Source: Pacificoceanicola onchidii
Lineage (GTDB): Bacteria; Pseudomonadota; Alphaproteobacteria; Rhodobacterales; Rhodobacteraceae
Reading direction: 5' to 3'
DNA: 64,000 bases
Assembly: GCF_004804335.1 (NCBI RefSeq)
Contig: NZ_SRXY01000002.1
Location: 11,306-75,305, forward strand
In this document: one piece after another, positions 15,866 to 23,172 of the stretch
Numbering within the stretch: the first letter of the stretch is position 1
Layout of the letters: every line of letters starts with the position of its first letter
Made by a program: the position numbers and the translations under genes
The notes under the pieces: model-generated
The model's input: the letters and a program-made list of their open reading frames with translations, nothing else
The model's database searches: none
Told to the model about the DNA's origin: nothing

Positions 15866-16333
15866 ATGCAACACGATCCCCACACGCACACACCACGGCC
15901 GCTAAGTGACACCGGCCCCAACCAGCAGCTCAGCGCCAAAGGCACCGTCACCCTGACCGTCCAGCAGCTTACAGAAATCTGCACCAACGCCATGTTCGAG
16001 GCGCTGGCCAAGAAAGATCGGCAGGAGGCCATCGCAAGCACCCTGGCCGATGAACGGGAAATGGTCGAAGAAATCGCCAAAGCCGAGCGTGGGGAAACGC
16101 GCGGTCGGCATTCGCTGAGAGCGGAGATTGTCAGTAATCGTCTGGAATATCGAATCCTTCCGGCAAATCCCAGCTTTGAATTTCAGCGCGAAGAGCCTCC
16201 GGCACGTGTTCTTGGCATCGCCGCAGAAGCGCGGCGGCATCTTCAAGTTGACCTGTCAAGTTTTCTACCTGCTCGGATGCCTCGGAAAGCTCGGTCTCAA
16301 GACCTGAAACCTCCGTCTCAAGCCTCTGAGTGA
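15866..16333 (+). CDS. First gene of the rightward early operon, function unknown
   Basis: This is a 155-residue frame. The ATG at 15866 (MQHDPHTHTP) has GGAGG seven bases upstream and follows the repressed promoter. Residues about 25-95 look like a real helical domain (TVTLTVQQLTEICTNAMFEA, then KKDRQEAIASTLADE in separate helices). The last 60 residues are Arg/Pro-rich and lie antisense to a convincing leftward frame (16131-16382). The C-terminus may therefore be read-through, or the two genes really overlap. Confidence 0.55.
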   Translation: MQHDPHTHTPRPLSDTGPNQQLSAKGTVTLTVQQLTEICTNAMFEALAKKDRQEAIASTLADEREMVEEIAKAERGETRGRHSLRAEIVSNRLEYRILPANPSFEFQREEPPARVLGIAAEARRHLQVDLSSFLPARMPRKARSQDLKPPSQASE

Positions 16334-16382
16334 ACTCAAACAATTCGCTCTTGGGCCAAATCTTCAGCGCCTTCTGCCTCAT
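16131..16382 (-). CDS. Small coiled-coil protein, antisense to the 15866 gene
   Basis: This is an 83-residue protein beginning MRQKALKIWPKSELFEF. Residues 15-60 are a heptad-like coiled coil (RLETEVSGLETELSEA; ENLTGQLEDAAALLRR), and the end is acidic (PEGFDIPDDY). GGTGAAGAGGT precedes the ATG at 16382. It is convergent with, and overlaps by about 200 bp, the rightward frame 15866-16333. The protein-like pattern is better than that of the opposite frame in the shared part. Function unknown. Confidence 0.5.
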   Translation of the reverse strand: MRQKALKIWPKSELFEFTQRLETEVSGLETELSEASEQVENLTGQLEDAAALLRRCQEHVPEALRAEIQSWDLPEGFDIPDDY

Positions 16383-16447
16383 ACCTCTTCACCTTTCGAA
16401 TCTGAAAACGCGGTCAGTTTGCGCCACAACTTGACGGGAGTCACCTC

Positions 16448-16963
16448 ATGCATCACGACCCTCTAAACCTCGCCCAAACCGGCTTCAGAACCGCTGCCAT
16501 GGCAGCGGCCACCGCGGCTGCAGTTCCGATCAAGCCACTTACCGCTCGCGAGGCTGTTCCAGACGACGCCCTGCGGCTCTTTGCAAAGGGAGAGCCATGC
16601 TGGTCGCAAGGCGTTATCTCGGAACAGTTCAGCGCCATGCTGGTCATGAGCCTCCCCGACATATGCGGCGAACTGCTGGCATGGCGCGCCGCCGGCCGCC
16701 GCGATCCGCAGCCCTTCCCCAACCCTCGCAACCACGCCGAAGAAATCGCAAACGCCCGCGCGGAAGCGGCGGCGGAGGTTGACGCCGATCCAATCGAACG
16801 GATCGAAGGGCTGGCCCAGCATGCCAGTGACGAACTCGCGGACACGAACCTGCACTTGGTCAACCTGACCGACGCCAGCATGCGGATTGAAGCCATGCTG
16901 TCCCAAGTGCTGACCGAGCTGACATTCAGGCAGGAAGGCAAGACGGACGGAGAAGTCGCATGA
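16448..16963 (+). CDS. Early phage protein, function unknown
   Basis: This is a 171-residue protein beginning MHHDPLNLAQTG. A middle segment DALRLFAKGEPCWSQGVI and FSAMLVMSLPDICGELLAWRA (in two helices) look folded. The C-terminal 70 residues are helical and acidic. GGGAGTCACCTC precedes the ATG. Its stop overlaps the next ATG as ATGA. No known domain recognised. Confidence 0.7.
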   Translation: MHHDPLNLAQTGFRTAAMAAATAAAVPIKPLTAREAVPDDALRLFAKGEPCWSQGVISEQFSAMLVMSLPDICGELLAWRAAGRRDPQPFPNPRNHAEEIANARAEAAAEVDADPIERIEGLAQHASDELADTNLHLVNLTDASMRIEAMLSQVLTELTFRQEGKTDGEVA

Positions 16964-17247
16964 TCCCGCATCAGGGCATCCCGCTGGACATCCCTCGCAT
17001 TCAGGCCGCGTCAGAGCTGCTGTCCCAGATCAGCCCGGACGCCCAGCTGATCCAGCTTCAGAACCTTTGCGAAAACAACGGTATCTGGACGGTGCCCGAC
17101 GATCACAGCCGCTATAGCCCGGTTCTGTTTGAGGTCTCGCTGTTTGGCGTTCCCGCCATCGCAGATACCGCCGAGGACCTGCCCAGAAACTGGCTGCGCG
17201 CGGCGGGCAACATCTTGAAAGACCAGCCGCAAGGATCCGGCCTATGA
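16960..17247 (+). CDS. Early phage protein, function unknown
   Basis: This is a 95-residue protein beginning MIPHQGIPLDIPRIQAASELL. A strand-rich middle (GIWTVPDDHSRYSPVLFEVSLF) is flanked by helices. It is linked by ATGA overlaps at both ends to its neighbours in the rightward operon. No function can be named. Confidence 0.7.
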   Translation: MIPHQGIPLDIPRIQAASELLSQISPDAQLIQLQNLCENNGIWTVPDDHSRYSPVLFEVSLFGVPAIADTAEDLPRNWLRAAGNILKDQPQGSGL

Positions 17248-17441
17248 ACGATGCGACCCGCCAAGCCCTCGCAAACGCAGCCGAGGAATGCGCACAGGTC
17301 GCGCAAACCTTCGCCAGCTCGACTGCCGAAAAACGGATCGCGCAGCTCTGCGAAGAGCGCATTCTCAACCTGATCACCGCCGCAGAACCAGCCGCAGTCT
17401 CAGCCGTCTCTCGGATCATCAACGAAAGAGACGCGCTATGA
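17244..17441 (+). CDS. Small early phage protein, function unknown
   Basis: This is a 65-residue all-helical protein beginning MNDATRQALANAAEECAQVA. It ends SRIINERDAL. It overlaps both neighbours as ATGA. Similar short helical proteins occur in early regions of alphaproteobacterial prophages. No function can be given. Confidence 0.68.
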   Translation: MNDATRQALANAAEECAQVAQTFASSTAEKRIAQLCEERILNLITAAEPAAVSAVSRIINERDAL

Positions 17442-17722
17442 ACAGTTGCTCCCCTCAGCGCCCTCGCAGCCCGCATGGCTGCGCCTCCGCCTCGGGCACT
17501 GAGAACCTGCCGGGGGCTTCAACCGCCCCCGGCCTTTTCTCTCTTCACCGCGGGCCGTTTGGGGACGGCCCGGCCGAGGCGCGCACGGTCGCCACCACTC
17601 ACGACAAGAACAGACCGTGCGCGCCAAAACTTAGCCGCCGATTTCCCGCAGGTTGGTGGTTTCTGCCTTGCGTCATCACCGGCGCGGCCGGTTGGGCAAC
17701 CGTCTTCGCGATTGCATTCTGA
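17438..17722 (+). CDS. Small membrane protein, function unknown
   Basis: This is a 94-residue frame from the ATG at 17438, overlapping the previous stop as ATGA. The N-terminal 70 residues are Pro/Arg/Ser-rich and low in structure. The last 22 residues form one membrane segment (WWFLPCVITGAAGW then ATVFAIAF). It could be a superinfection or membrane-linked phage protein, or a frame kept open by composition with a real C-terminal segment. Confidence 0.45.
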   Translation: MNSCSPQRPRSPHGCASASGTENLPGASTAPGLFSLHRGPFGDGPAEARTVATTHDKNRPCAPKLSRRFPAGWWFLPCVITGAAGWATVFAIAF

Positions 17723-17733
17723 AAGGTACACAA

Positions 17734-18606
17734 ATGGCTACTACCCGTCCGCGTGGCTTCATCAACACATGGTCGCCACAACGCGACACTCTCGAACTGG
17801 TTTCAAACGTGCAGGCGATCTTGCGCGAATACAGCGACATCACCCCTCTGACCCTGCGACAAATCTTTTACATGCTGGTCAGTGGCTATGGCTTCGACAA
17901 GACAGAGAAGGCCTATAAGCGACTGTGCGAGACCATGAACCGCGCCCGGCGCGCGAAGCTGATCGACATGGATGACATCCGCGATGATGGCCTGCGCCGG
18001 CAAACACCCCACGGGTGGGAATGCGAAGCCTCGATCCTGGCCACCTTCCGAAGCTATGGCCGGCGTTTCCGGCTAAACCGCCAGCAGAACCAGCCGGTGC
18101 ATCTGATGGTCTGGTGTGAAGCCGGTGGCATGCTGCCCCAGCTCGCCAAATATTGCGAGGACTACGGCGTTCCCGTCTTGTCATCGGGCGGCTTCGACAG
18201 TGTCACGACCAAGCATAACTTCGCGCGCGAGGCCTGCGACTATGACGCGGTAGAAATTCTGCACATCGGCGATCATGACCCCTCTGGCGTGCATATGTGT
18301 TCCAGCCTTGACGAAGACCTGTCGGCCTTCGTCGATCACTATGGCGGCGACATCACCGTGACCCGTCTTGCTGTCACCCCGTCGCAAATCCGCCGGATGG
18401 ACCTGCCGAAGGCACCGGCAAAGCGCACCGACAACCGGTCATTTAAGGGCCTGACCACTCAGGCCGAGGCTATCCCGCCTCGAAAGCTGCGCGAAATCGT
18501 ACAGGACGCCCTGTCGGATCGGATCGACGCCGCAATCTACCAGGAAACGCTGGCAGAAGAGGAAGCTATTCGCGCTTCGCTCACCGAAAAGCTGGCCAGC
18601 CTTTAA
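17734..18606 (+). CDS. Toprim-domain protein resembling Spo11/topoisomerase VI subunit A
   Basis: This is a 290-residue protein. Residues about 30-85 (LTLRQIFYMLV, then TEKAYKRLCETMNRARRAKLI) resemble the winged-helix region of topoisomerase VI-A-like proteins. VHLMVWCEAGG supplies an acidic residue at about 130, and ILHIGDHDPSG at about 178-188 is a clear Toprim DxD motif. The start is the ATG at 17734, with GAAAGG upstream; an open frame before it is not coding. The catalytic Tyr of true Spo11 cannot be assigned; the Tyr in QIFYMLV is a candidate. It may nick or bind DNA in phage replication. Confidence 0.72.
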   Translation: MATTRPRGFINTWSPQRDTLELVSNVQAILREYSDITPLTLRQIFYMLVSGYGFDKTEKAYKRLCETMNRARRAKLIDMDDIRDDGLRRQTPHGWECEASILATFRSYGRRFRLNRQQNQPVHLMVWCEAGGMLPQLAKYCEDYGVPVLSSGGFDSVTTKHNFAREACDYDAVEILHIGDHDPSGVHMCSSLDEDLSAFVDHYGGDITVTRLAVTPSQIRRMDLPKAPAKRTDNRSFKGLTTQAEAIPPRKLREIVQDALSDRIDAAIYQETLAEEEAIRASLTEKLASL

Positions 18607-18621
18607 ACAAGAGGTCTGCTG

Positions 18622-19185
18622 ATGCCCCGCAACATGTCATTCGCCCTGACGCTCGACCAGGTGCATAACCGGGAAAAGGACGTGACCCGCAGGTTCGGCT
18701 GGCGGTTCCTGAAACCCGGCGACGTGGTCAATGCCGTCGAAAAGGGCATGGGCCTGAAGCCCGGCGAAAAGATCAAGCGCATCTGCCAGATCGAAATCGT
18801 CAGCACCCGAACCGAGCCGCTGAACGCGATCACCCACGAAGACTGCGCCCGCGAAGGCTTCCCCGATTTCTACCCGGCCGATTTCGTCGGGATGCTGACT
18901 AGCCACTATGGATGCCCGGAAGACAAGACGGTCAACCGGATCGAATTCCGCTATCTGGGGGCGGATCAGCCGGGGGTCGTGGCTCAGATATTGGAAGCTT
19001 TGGGCAACGCGATCGAGAACGGCTACTCGCATGACTACGATCGACCAGCACGGGACATCGTTCTGGAAATTCACGACTGGTCGGGGATCGCAGGCTTTGA
19101 CCATGACAGCCCCGTGGATGTCGAAACGGGCGTCGCGGGCGTTCTGCAATGGCGCCAGACCAACCCTCAGCCGTCAGAGACCTGA
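18622..19185 (+). CDS. ASCH-domain-like protein
   Basis: This is a 187-residue protein. Residues 1-110 match the ASCH pattern: NMSFALTLDQVHNREKDVTRR, then a GWRFLKPGD turn, KGMGLKPGEKI, and an EGFPDFYPADFV helix near 80-92. ASCH proteins bind RNA or act on modified nucleotides such as N4-acetylcytidine. The C-terminal 70 residues have no recognised domain. AAGAGGTCTGCTG precedes the ATG. It lies in the early operon between the Toprim protein and two zinc-knuckle peptides. Confidence 0.78.
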   Translation: MPRNMSFALTLDQVHNREKDVTRRFGWRFLKPGDVVNAVEKGMGLKPGEKIKRICQIEIVSTRTEPLNAITHEDCAREGFPDFYPADFVGMLTSHYGCPEDKTVNRIEFRYLGADQPGVVAQILEALGNAIENGYSHDYDRPARDIVLEIHDWSGIAGFDHDSPVDVETGVAGVLQWRQTNPQPSET

Positions 19186-19198
19186 GAAGGGAACGCCT

Positions 19199-19327
19199 AT
19201 GCCCAACAAATTCCTGCACGGCAACGGATACCACTGCCCCGCATGTCAGCTGCGCAGGGATGCGGCTGCGCGGGATTTTCCATGGGGCGGCAGGGGGGGG
19301 GGAATCAATGACCTGCAACCTGTGTAA
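19199..19327 (+). CDS. 42-residue protein with one CxxC knuckle, ends after a poly-G run
   Basis: This begins MPNKFLHGNGYHCPACQL. One CPAC knuckle is seen. The frame then crosses a run of ten G (19293-19302) that codes GGRGGG and ends soon after. GAGAAGGGAACGCCT precedes the ATG. One base more or less in the G run would fuse it to the next frame (19308-19433), which carries a second CxxC. Confidence 0.55.
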   Translation: MPNKFLHGNGYHCPACQLRRDAAARDFPWGGRGGGINDLQPV

Positions 19328-19433
19328 CGGCACCGGGCGGATCGCTCGGTGCACCACGGACATCATTGCCGAAACCGTCGCAGAAGCCGCCCGTTTTCAC
19401 TGGAAAACAGACGACGAAAAGGGGGCAGCATGA
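19308..19433 (+). CDS. 41-residue zinc-knuckle peptide
   Basis: This begins MTCNLCNGTGRIARC, a DnaJ-like CxxCxGxG knuckle plus a third Cys. The ribosome site would be the poly-G run itself (GGGGGGAATCA). It overlaps the end of the previous small gene by 20 bp, and its stop overlaps the excisionase-like ATG as ATGA. Confidence 0.55.
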   Translation: MTCNLCNGTGRIARCTTDIIAETVAEAARFHWKTDDEKGAA

Positions 19434-19774
19434 CGGCCGAAAGCAACATCGCTGCAGGTCAGAGCTGGGCCGCACCACCCCTGACCATCGTTCAGGCTGC
19501 GGCCGCGCTCGGCATTTCCCGAAGCACGCTGGACCAGCATTTGAAGGGGAAGGAAACCCGACCGGGCGTTCATTATGAGTTGCGCGGGAACAGAAAGGTC
19601 TTCTACCGTGAGAATATTTTACAGATGCGTAGGGTTTTGACGGAATGCGCTTGCAGATCAAATGGAACAACGGATGGGCCTATGCTCACGGCACCGGCCC
19701 CGATGGCAAGCGAATCCGACGCGCTCTTAAGACTAAGGACCATCGCCGCGCAGAGGAACTCCGAGCGCACCTAG
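19430..19774 (+). CDS. Excisionase/AlpA-like HTH protein
   Basis: This is a 114-residue protein from the ATG at 19430 (MTAESNIAAGQSW). The HTH TIVQAAAALGISRSTLDQHL spans about 20-39 and is followed by a wing-like VHYELRGNRKVFYRE. This is the arrangement of small MerR/excisionase-type proteins. It overlaps the integrase start by 130 bp in another frame, so the last 40 residues may be poorly constrained. Placement directly before the integrase supports a role in controlling excision. Confidence 0.75.
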   Translation: MTAESNIAAGQSWAAPPLTIVQAAAALGISRSTLDQHLKGKETRPGVHYELRGNRKVFYRENILQMRRVLTECACRSNGTTDGPMLTAPAPMASESDALLRLRTIAAQRNSERT

Positions 19775-20625
19775 AGGCGAAGCTGTGGGCCGTTGATCTA
19801 TATGGCCCACAATCTGTCGTCACCTTCGATCAGGCGGCGCTAGCCTATGCCGAGGATGACGGCGACACCCGATTTCTGGTCAAGATGACGGAACAACTGG
19901 CCGGCCAGCTACTGCGCGAAATTACTCCCCGCGGTGTTAGGGAAGCCGCGAAAAGGGCCTATCCCACTGCATCAAACGCCACCCGCAACCGACAAGGCAT
20001 CACCCCAGTTCGCGCGGTGATAAACTATGCTCATGATCAGGGCTGGTGTGCTCCGATCAAGGTGAGAGCCTTCCCGGTCGAAAAAGCGAAGCGCAAGGCG
20101 GTGGGTCATGACTATCTCGCCAAGCTACAGCCGCATCTGCCGATCAACCTCTTCGCACTAATGCTGTTCCTGAATACGACAGGACGGCGGGTCGGTGACG
20201 CAGTGGGCCTGACACCCGATGACATCGATTTCGGCGAAGCCACCGCGCACATCAGCAAAACGAAGAACGGTGAAGAGGCGACAGCGCACCTTGTTCCGAT
20301 GCTGCTAGACATTCTGAAAGAGATCATGCCGGAAGACGAAGCCGCCCCTGTCTTTGGATACAGGGACAGACGCAGCATCTATGGCACGCTGAAACGGGCC
20401 TGCAAGAATGCTGGCGTTGAATATCTGGGCACCCACCAACCAGGCCGCCACAGCTTCGCTACATCGCTGGAACGCGAGGGCTGGTCGGCTCGCGCTATCG
20501 CCGATGCAGGCGGCTGGAAGTCCGTTAGACTGGTCGATGAAACCTATATCCACACCAACGACCCGGCCGGGCGCGCAGCTAGCGTCATTGGAGCAAAACT
20601 GGCCAAGACGATCCGAAAGAATTGA
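19645..20625 (+). CDS. int: Prophage tyrosine integrase
   Basis: This is a 326-residue site-specific recombinase. An N-terminal arm-binding domain (about 1-60) and core-binding helices (60-150) precede the catalytic domain. The catalytic set is visible: Arg in TTGRRVGD (181/182), Lys in KTKNGE (about 206), His264 and Arg268 in THQPGRHSFAT, Trp291 in AGGWKS, and nucleophile Tyr301 in DETYIH. GACGGA precedes the ATG. It is the integrase nearest the tRNA-Ser fragment 2.3 kb away and should act at that tRNA gene. Confidence 0.95.
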   Translation: MRLQIKWNNGWAYAHGTGPDGKRIRRALKTKDHRRAEELRAHLEAKLWAVDLYGPQSVVTFDQAALAYAEDDGDTRFLVKMTEQLAGQLLREITPRGVREAAKRAYPTASNATRNRQGITPVRAVINYAHDQGWCAPIKVRAFPVEKAKRKAVGHDYLAKLQPHLPINLFALMLFLNTTGRRVGDAVGLTPDDIDFGEATAHISKTKNGEEATAHLVPMLLDILKEIMPEDEAAPVFGYRDRRSIYGTLKRACKNAGVEYLGTHQPGRHSFATSLEREGWSARAIADAGGWKSVRLVDETYIHTNDPAGRAASVIGAKLAKTIRKN

Positions 20626-20781
20626 CTGGCGAGTTTCCCTCGGCAGCAAAGGCCGCGATGCACAGGAGGCGGACTTCAAAAGCCTCAGCGAAGAGCCCTT
20701 CGCCCACTTTGAGCGATGCAAACAATGCTTCGCCCCCCCCATTGCCACCATTGGTACAACCAACGGCCTAAAAATCCGGAC

Positions 20782-21411
20782 TTACTTCGACATTCCCTCT
20801 TGGAGCTGCAGGCAAGCGGCGGCATCAAATGCGGTCAAACCAGTAAGGATCTGAGTTGTCTCTGACAAAACAGAGCTTCGAGTTTCCGAAGTCTTCATTT
20901 TAACTTTGTGGGCGATAGAGCCTCTTTTAGTTCCAAAAGCATTCAACGCAGCCGATACGGTCAGATCAACGTCTTCGGGATCAATTCCGATTTGCAAAAG
21001 GAGCTTTCTCTGATCGGCAGTGGTGACCCCGTGGTTCGCTTGAACATCGAGGGTAAGGTTTGACACTGCGCTTGAAGCAAAGCCAAGTAGGTCGGACGCC
21101 ACCGAAGATTTAATCTTCCGACGAGCTACATTGTCATCAACTTGTTGCATCGCCTCAGAGGCAACAAGGCTCAACATTGCACGACATACTCTATCGTCTT
21201 TTTTTAGTTGCGCGTGCGCTTCCCTAGATACAACCGTAACAATTTCTTCAATGTACTGCTCAAAGGCTGCATGCGCCAAAAGCACGTAGGACTGCACTTT
21301 CAGATGATCAAGCGGGCTAACGCATTCGTTCTCTGGTACTCGCGCAAGAATCTTTCGAACGTTGCCTAGAGACGCTTTGAGCGCTTTGTACGGCTTAGTT
21401 GGCGGCTTCAT
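20782..21411 (-). CDS. HEPN-domain protein (RiboL-PSP type), partner of DUF262 protein
   Basis: This is a 209-residue, mostly helical protein. The ATG at 21411 (MKPPTKPYKALKAS) is chosen; a TTG at 21429 is the alternative. The HEPN RNase motif Rx4H is seen as RGSIAH at 163-168. Family members of this kind follow with DHLKVQSYVLLAHAAFEQYI near 35-54, as here. Canonical HEPN proteins cut RNA. It overlaps the upstream DUF262 gene by 17 bp, so the two are made together. Placement between integrase and attR is the usual cargo slot for defence genes. Confidence 0.82.
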   Translation of the reverse strand: MKPPTKPYKALKASLGNVRKILARVPENECVSPLDHLKVQSYVLLAHAAFEQYIEEIVTVVSREAHAQLKKDDRVCRAMLSLVASEAMQQVDDNVARRKIKSSVASDLLGFASSAVSNLTLDVQANHGVTTADQRKLLLQIGIDPEDVDLTVSAALNAFGTKRGSIAHKVKMKTSETRSSVLSETTQILTGLTAFDAAACLQLQEGMSK

Positions 21412-22582
21412 TTGCAATCGCCGGCACAATCAGTGGGATACCTGACATTTCAGTCACTTTGTCGTAAAAACTAGCGAACCTCGTCCGTGTAGACGTAACT
21501 GATTTAGTAGTTGTTTCAACTGCTCTTCTGAAGGCATCGGTTGAGGAGGTTTGCTCAAAACCATCAACAAATTCAGCTGGCTTCTCGAGTGCCCATTCTC
21601 GAACGGCAGGTTTTGCCAATGCTCCAACCAGGACATCAAAAAGCGCCCTGTTGAACCTCTTCTCGTATACTCCGTCAACAAATTTCCGACAAAATTTCTT
21701 ATCAGGAAAAATACTCATACCAGCGTCAATAGCGGCATTCATGTTATTCAAACGTGACGTAACATCTTCGACAACGCCGCCGTTTTCAGCCATCGTCGCG
21801 TTGTAGCGAGTACATAATTCATCAAGAAATTTTTTGAGGTCGCCGGCGTAGACAAGATTTTGGTCAGAAAAAGCGAGAAATCGCGCCGCTAACTCGACAT
21901 CGTTCATTCTCGGGTCAGGGCTCTTCTTGGAAATCAGCTTGTGCAGCGGTCCAACTTCCTCTGTCCATTGGATGATGAACTTCAAAAATTCTCCAGGATA
22001 TAGAGACATCCGCAGTTCCATGGGGGACAACTTCACTGAGCCAGAATTGAGGCGATGAAAAATTTCATAGAGGATTCTGTCATCTTCCCACCCCCGGATA
22101 ACTGCTGTTCGTTGAGTTTGGTTCAACAGTTCGAAACGCCAATCTTCGTTCTTTTCGATTTCTTCCCAAGTCTGCCCCTCAAGATCAGACAGCACTCGAA
22201 GATCCTTTAATCGGAATTTTTGCCCGCTAGGAAACTTTCCATCTATAAACTCTTTTATAGTCAAAAGCCTTTGCTTTCCGTCCAAAACTAAGAAAGACCT
22301 ACTACTACCGCCACTGGCCGATAGCAAAATCTGCGGAATTGGAATCCCTAGAAAGAGCGACTCGATGAAGCTAATTTTTGCTTTAGGGGGCCAAACATTT
22401 CGGCGTTGAAATTCCGGAGAAAGGTTTATTTGGCTTCCGATCTGCCTATACAGAGTTTCGATTGTCCAGTCGGTCGGTGAGATCAAAAGTGACGAGAACT
22501 CCTCCGCGCTAACGTTCGAGCTTTCACCCTCTTCCGTTGGTTCCAAATCTTCGAACTGCTCGTCTCTGTCTTCGTAGGTCAA
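21395..22582 (-). CDS. DUF262 (GmrSD N-terminal-like) protein
   Basis: This is a protein of about 395-404 residues with the ParB-like DUF262 fold. Its marks are PEFQRRNVW (67-73 counted from the longer start), SLFLGIPIPQILL, and the nucleotide-site motif DGKQRLLT at 110-116. The first 40 residues are acidic. There is no DUF1524 HNH domain, unlike GmrD or full GmrSD fusions. The nuclease part may be supplied by the HEPN partner. I prefer the TTG at 22582 because a perfect AGGAGG lies five bases upstream; a GTG at 22609 adds nine residues. The sequence is AT-richer than the neighbouring phage genes, suggesting separate acquisition. Confidence 0.88.
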   Translation of the reverse strand: MTYEDRDEQFEDLEPTEEGESSNVSAEEFSSLLISPTDWTIETLYRQIGSQINLSPEFQRRNVWPPKAKISFIESLFLGIPIPQILLSASGGSSRSFLVLDGKQRLLTIKEFIDGKFPSGQKFRLKDLRVLSDLEGQTWEEIEKNEDWRFELLNQTQRTAVIRGWEDDRILYEIFHRLNSGSVKLSPMELRMSLYPGEFLKFIIQWTEEVGPLHKLISKKSPDPRMNDVELAARFLAFSDQNLVYAGDLKKFLDELCTRYNATMAENGGVVEDVTSRLNNMNAAIDAGMSIFPDKKFCRKFVDGVYEKRFNRALFDVLVGALAKPAVREWALEKPAEFVDGFEQTSSTDAFRRAVETTTKSVTSTRTRFASFYDKVTEMSGIPLIVPAIANEAAN

Positions 22583-22609
22583 ATCAACCTCCTGCGTGTT
22601 CGAAGTCAC

Positions 22610-22897
22610 TCTAAATGTAACCGGCTATCAGTCAATCAACAGTCTTGATTATGCAATGTCGCGAACTTCTGCTGCGGGTGGCTGAGGTCTTAAAAAAATA
22701 GCATACGCTGCGAGTGACTGGTTTGCGCACGACGAGCAGACTCGTCATGATCGCTTCGGGCCGTGAACGAGCACATCCTATCTGCGAAAGGCTGGGTGAA
22801 AAGAGTGTCCATTCCTGTCACTGACAAAAAATTGGCGGAGAGCACCCAGCGCAACTGGCAAGTTATTGAAATAATTTTGCTATTCTGAGTCACCTTC
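22610..22897. other. Gap between the DUF262 gene and attR
   Basis: No convincing gene. It should hold the leftward promoter of the DUF262-HEPN pair; TTGATT and TTGACT words lie at about 22630-22642 on the minus strand, without a clear -10. The minus frame 22690-22893 reads without protein-like pattern. Confidence 0.5.
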
Positions 22898-22959
22898 TGC
22901 CCTGCTAAGGGAGTAGGCGGGAAACCGTCTCGAGGGTTCGAATCCCTTCGTCTCCGCCA
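22898..22959 (+). other. attR: 3' part of a tRNA-Ser(GCT) gene
   Basis: From 22898 the sequence reads as the anticodon arm (CCCTGCTAAGGG, anticodon GCT), the long variable arm of a Ser tRNA, the T arm GAGGGTTCGAATCCCTT, and the acceptor end CGTCTCCGCCA. The 5' acceptor, D arm and the start of the anticodon arm are missing. This is the standard trace of phage integration in a tRNA 3' end. Confidence 0.9.
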
Positions 22960-23172
22960 TTTGTTCGATCAATGCGTTGATTTCAAAATATCTTCGCGAT
23001 TTTCGCCCAAGCCGAGAAACACTTCGGGCTGCTTTGTGCGCCTAGACGTGCGGTTCTGCCTCCAAAAGCTTGAAGCCGTGATGAGCTTCTCCATGAGCCG
23101 CTTCACGTCGAGCTATTCAAGCCCGTGGCGGAGATGGAACGAGACGGCATTCTTGCCAGCCCGGTCACGTTA
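22960..23172. other. Chromosomal stretch between attR and the insertion sequence
   Basis: About 210 bp with no recognised gene or RNA. Short open frames exist but show no protein-like pattern. Confidence 0.5.

Larger units (their letters stand above)
1..22959. mobile_element. Prophage (right part), integrated at a tRNA-Ser(GCT) gene
   Basis: The stretch holds an ordered phage module set: capsid, protease, portal, terminases, HNH, replication genes, divergent repressor genes, early small genes, excisionase-like gene and tyrosine integrase. It ends at a 3' tRNA-Ser fragment. Because the fragment is on the + strand and lacks its 5' half, the rebuilt tRNA should lie at the left end outside the window, beyond the tail genes. 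The structural genes look intact, with no frameshift seen in capsid, portal or terminase, so the prophage could be functional. Tail and lysis genes cannot be judged. Confidence 0.93.

Noticed and set aside
22690-22893. Small minus-strand gene next to attR
   Set aside because: No ribosome site, no protein-like pattern, and its start abuts the tRNA fragment.
22898-22959. Functional tRNA-Ser gene
   Set aside because: The 5' acceptor strand and D arm are missing, so it cannot fold as a tRNA.
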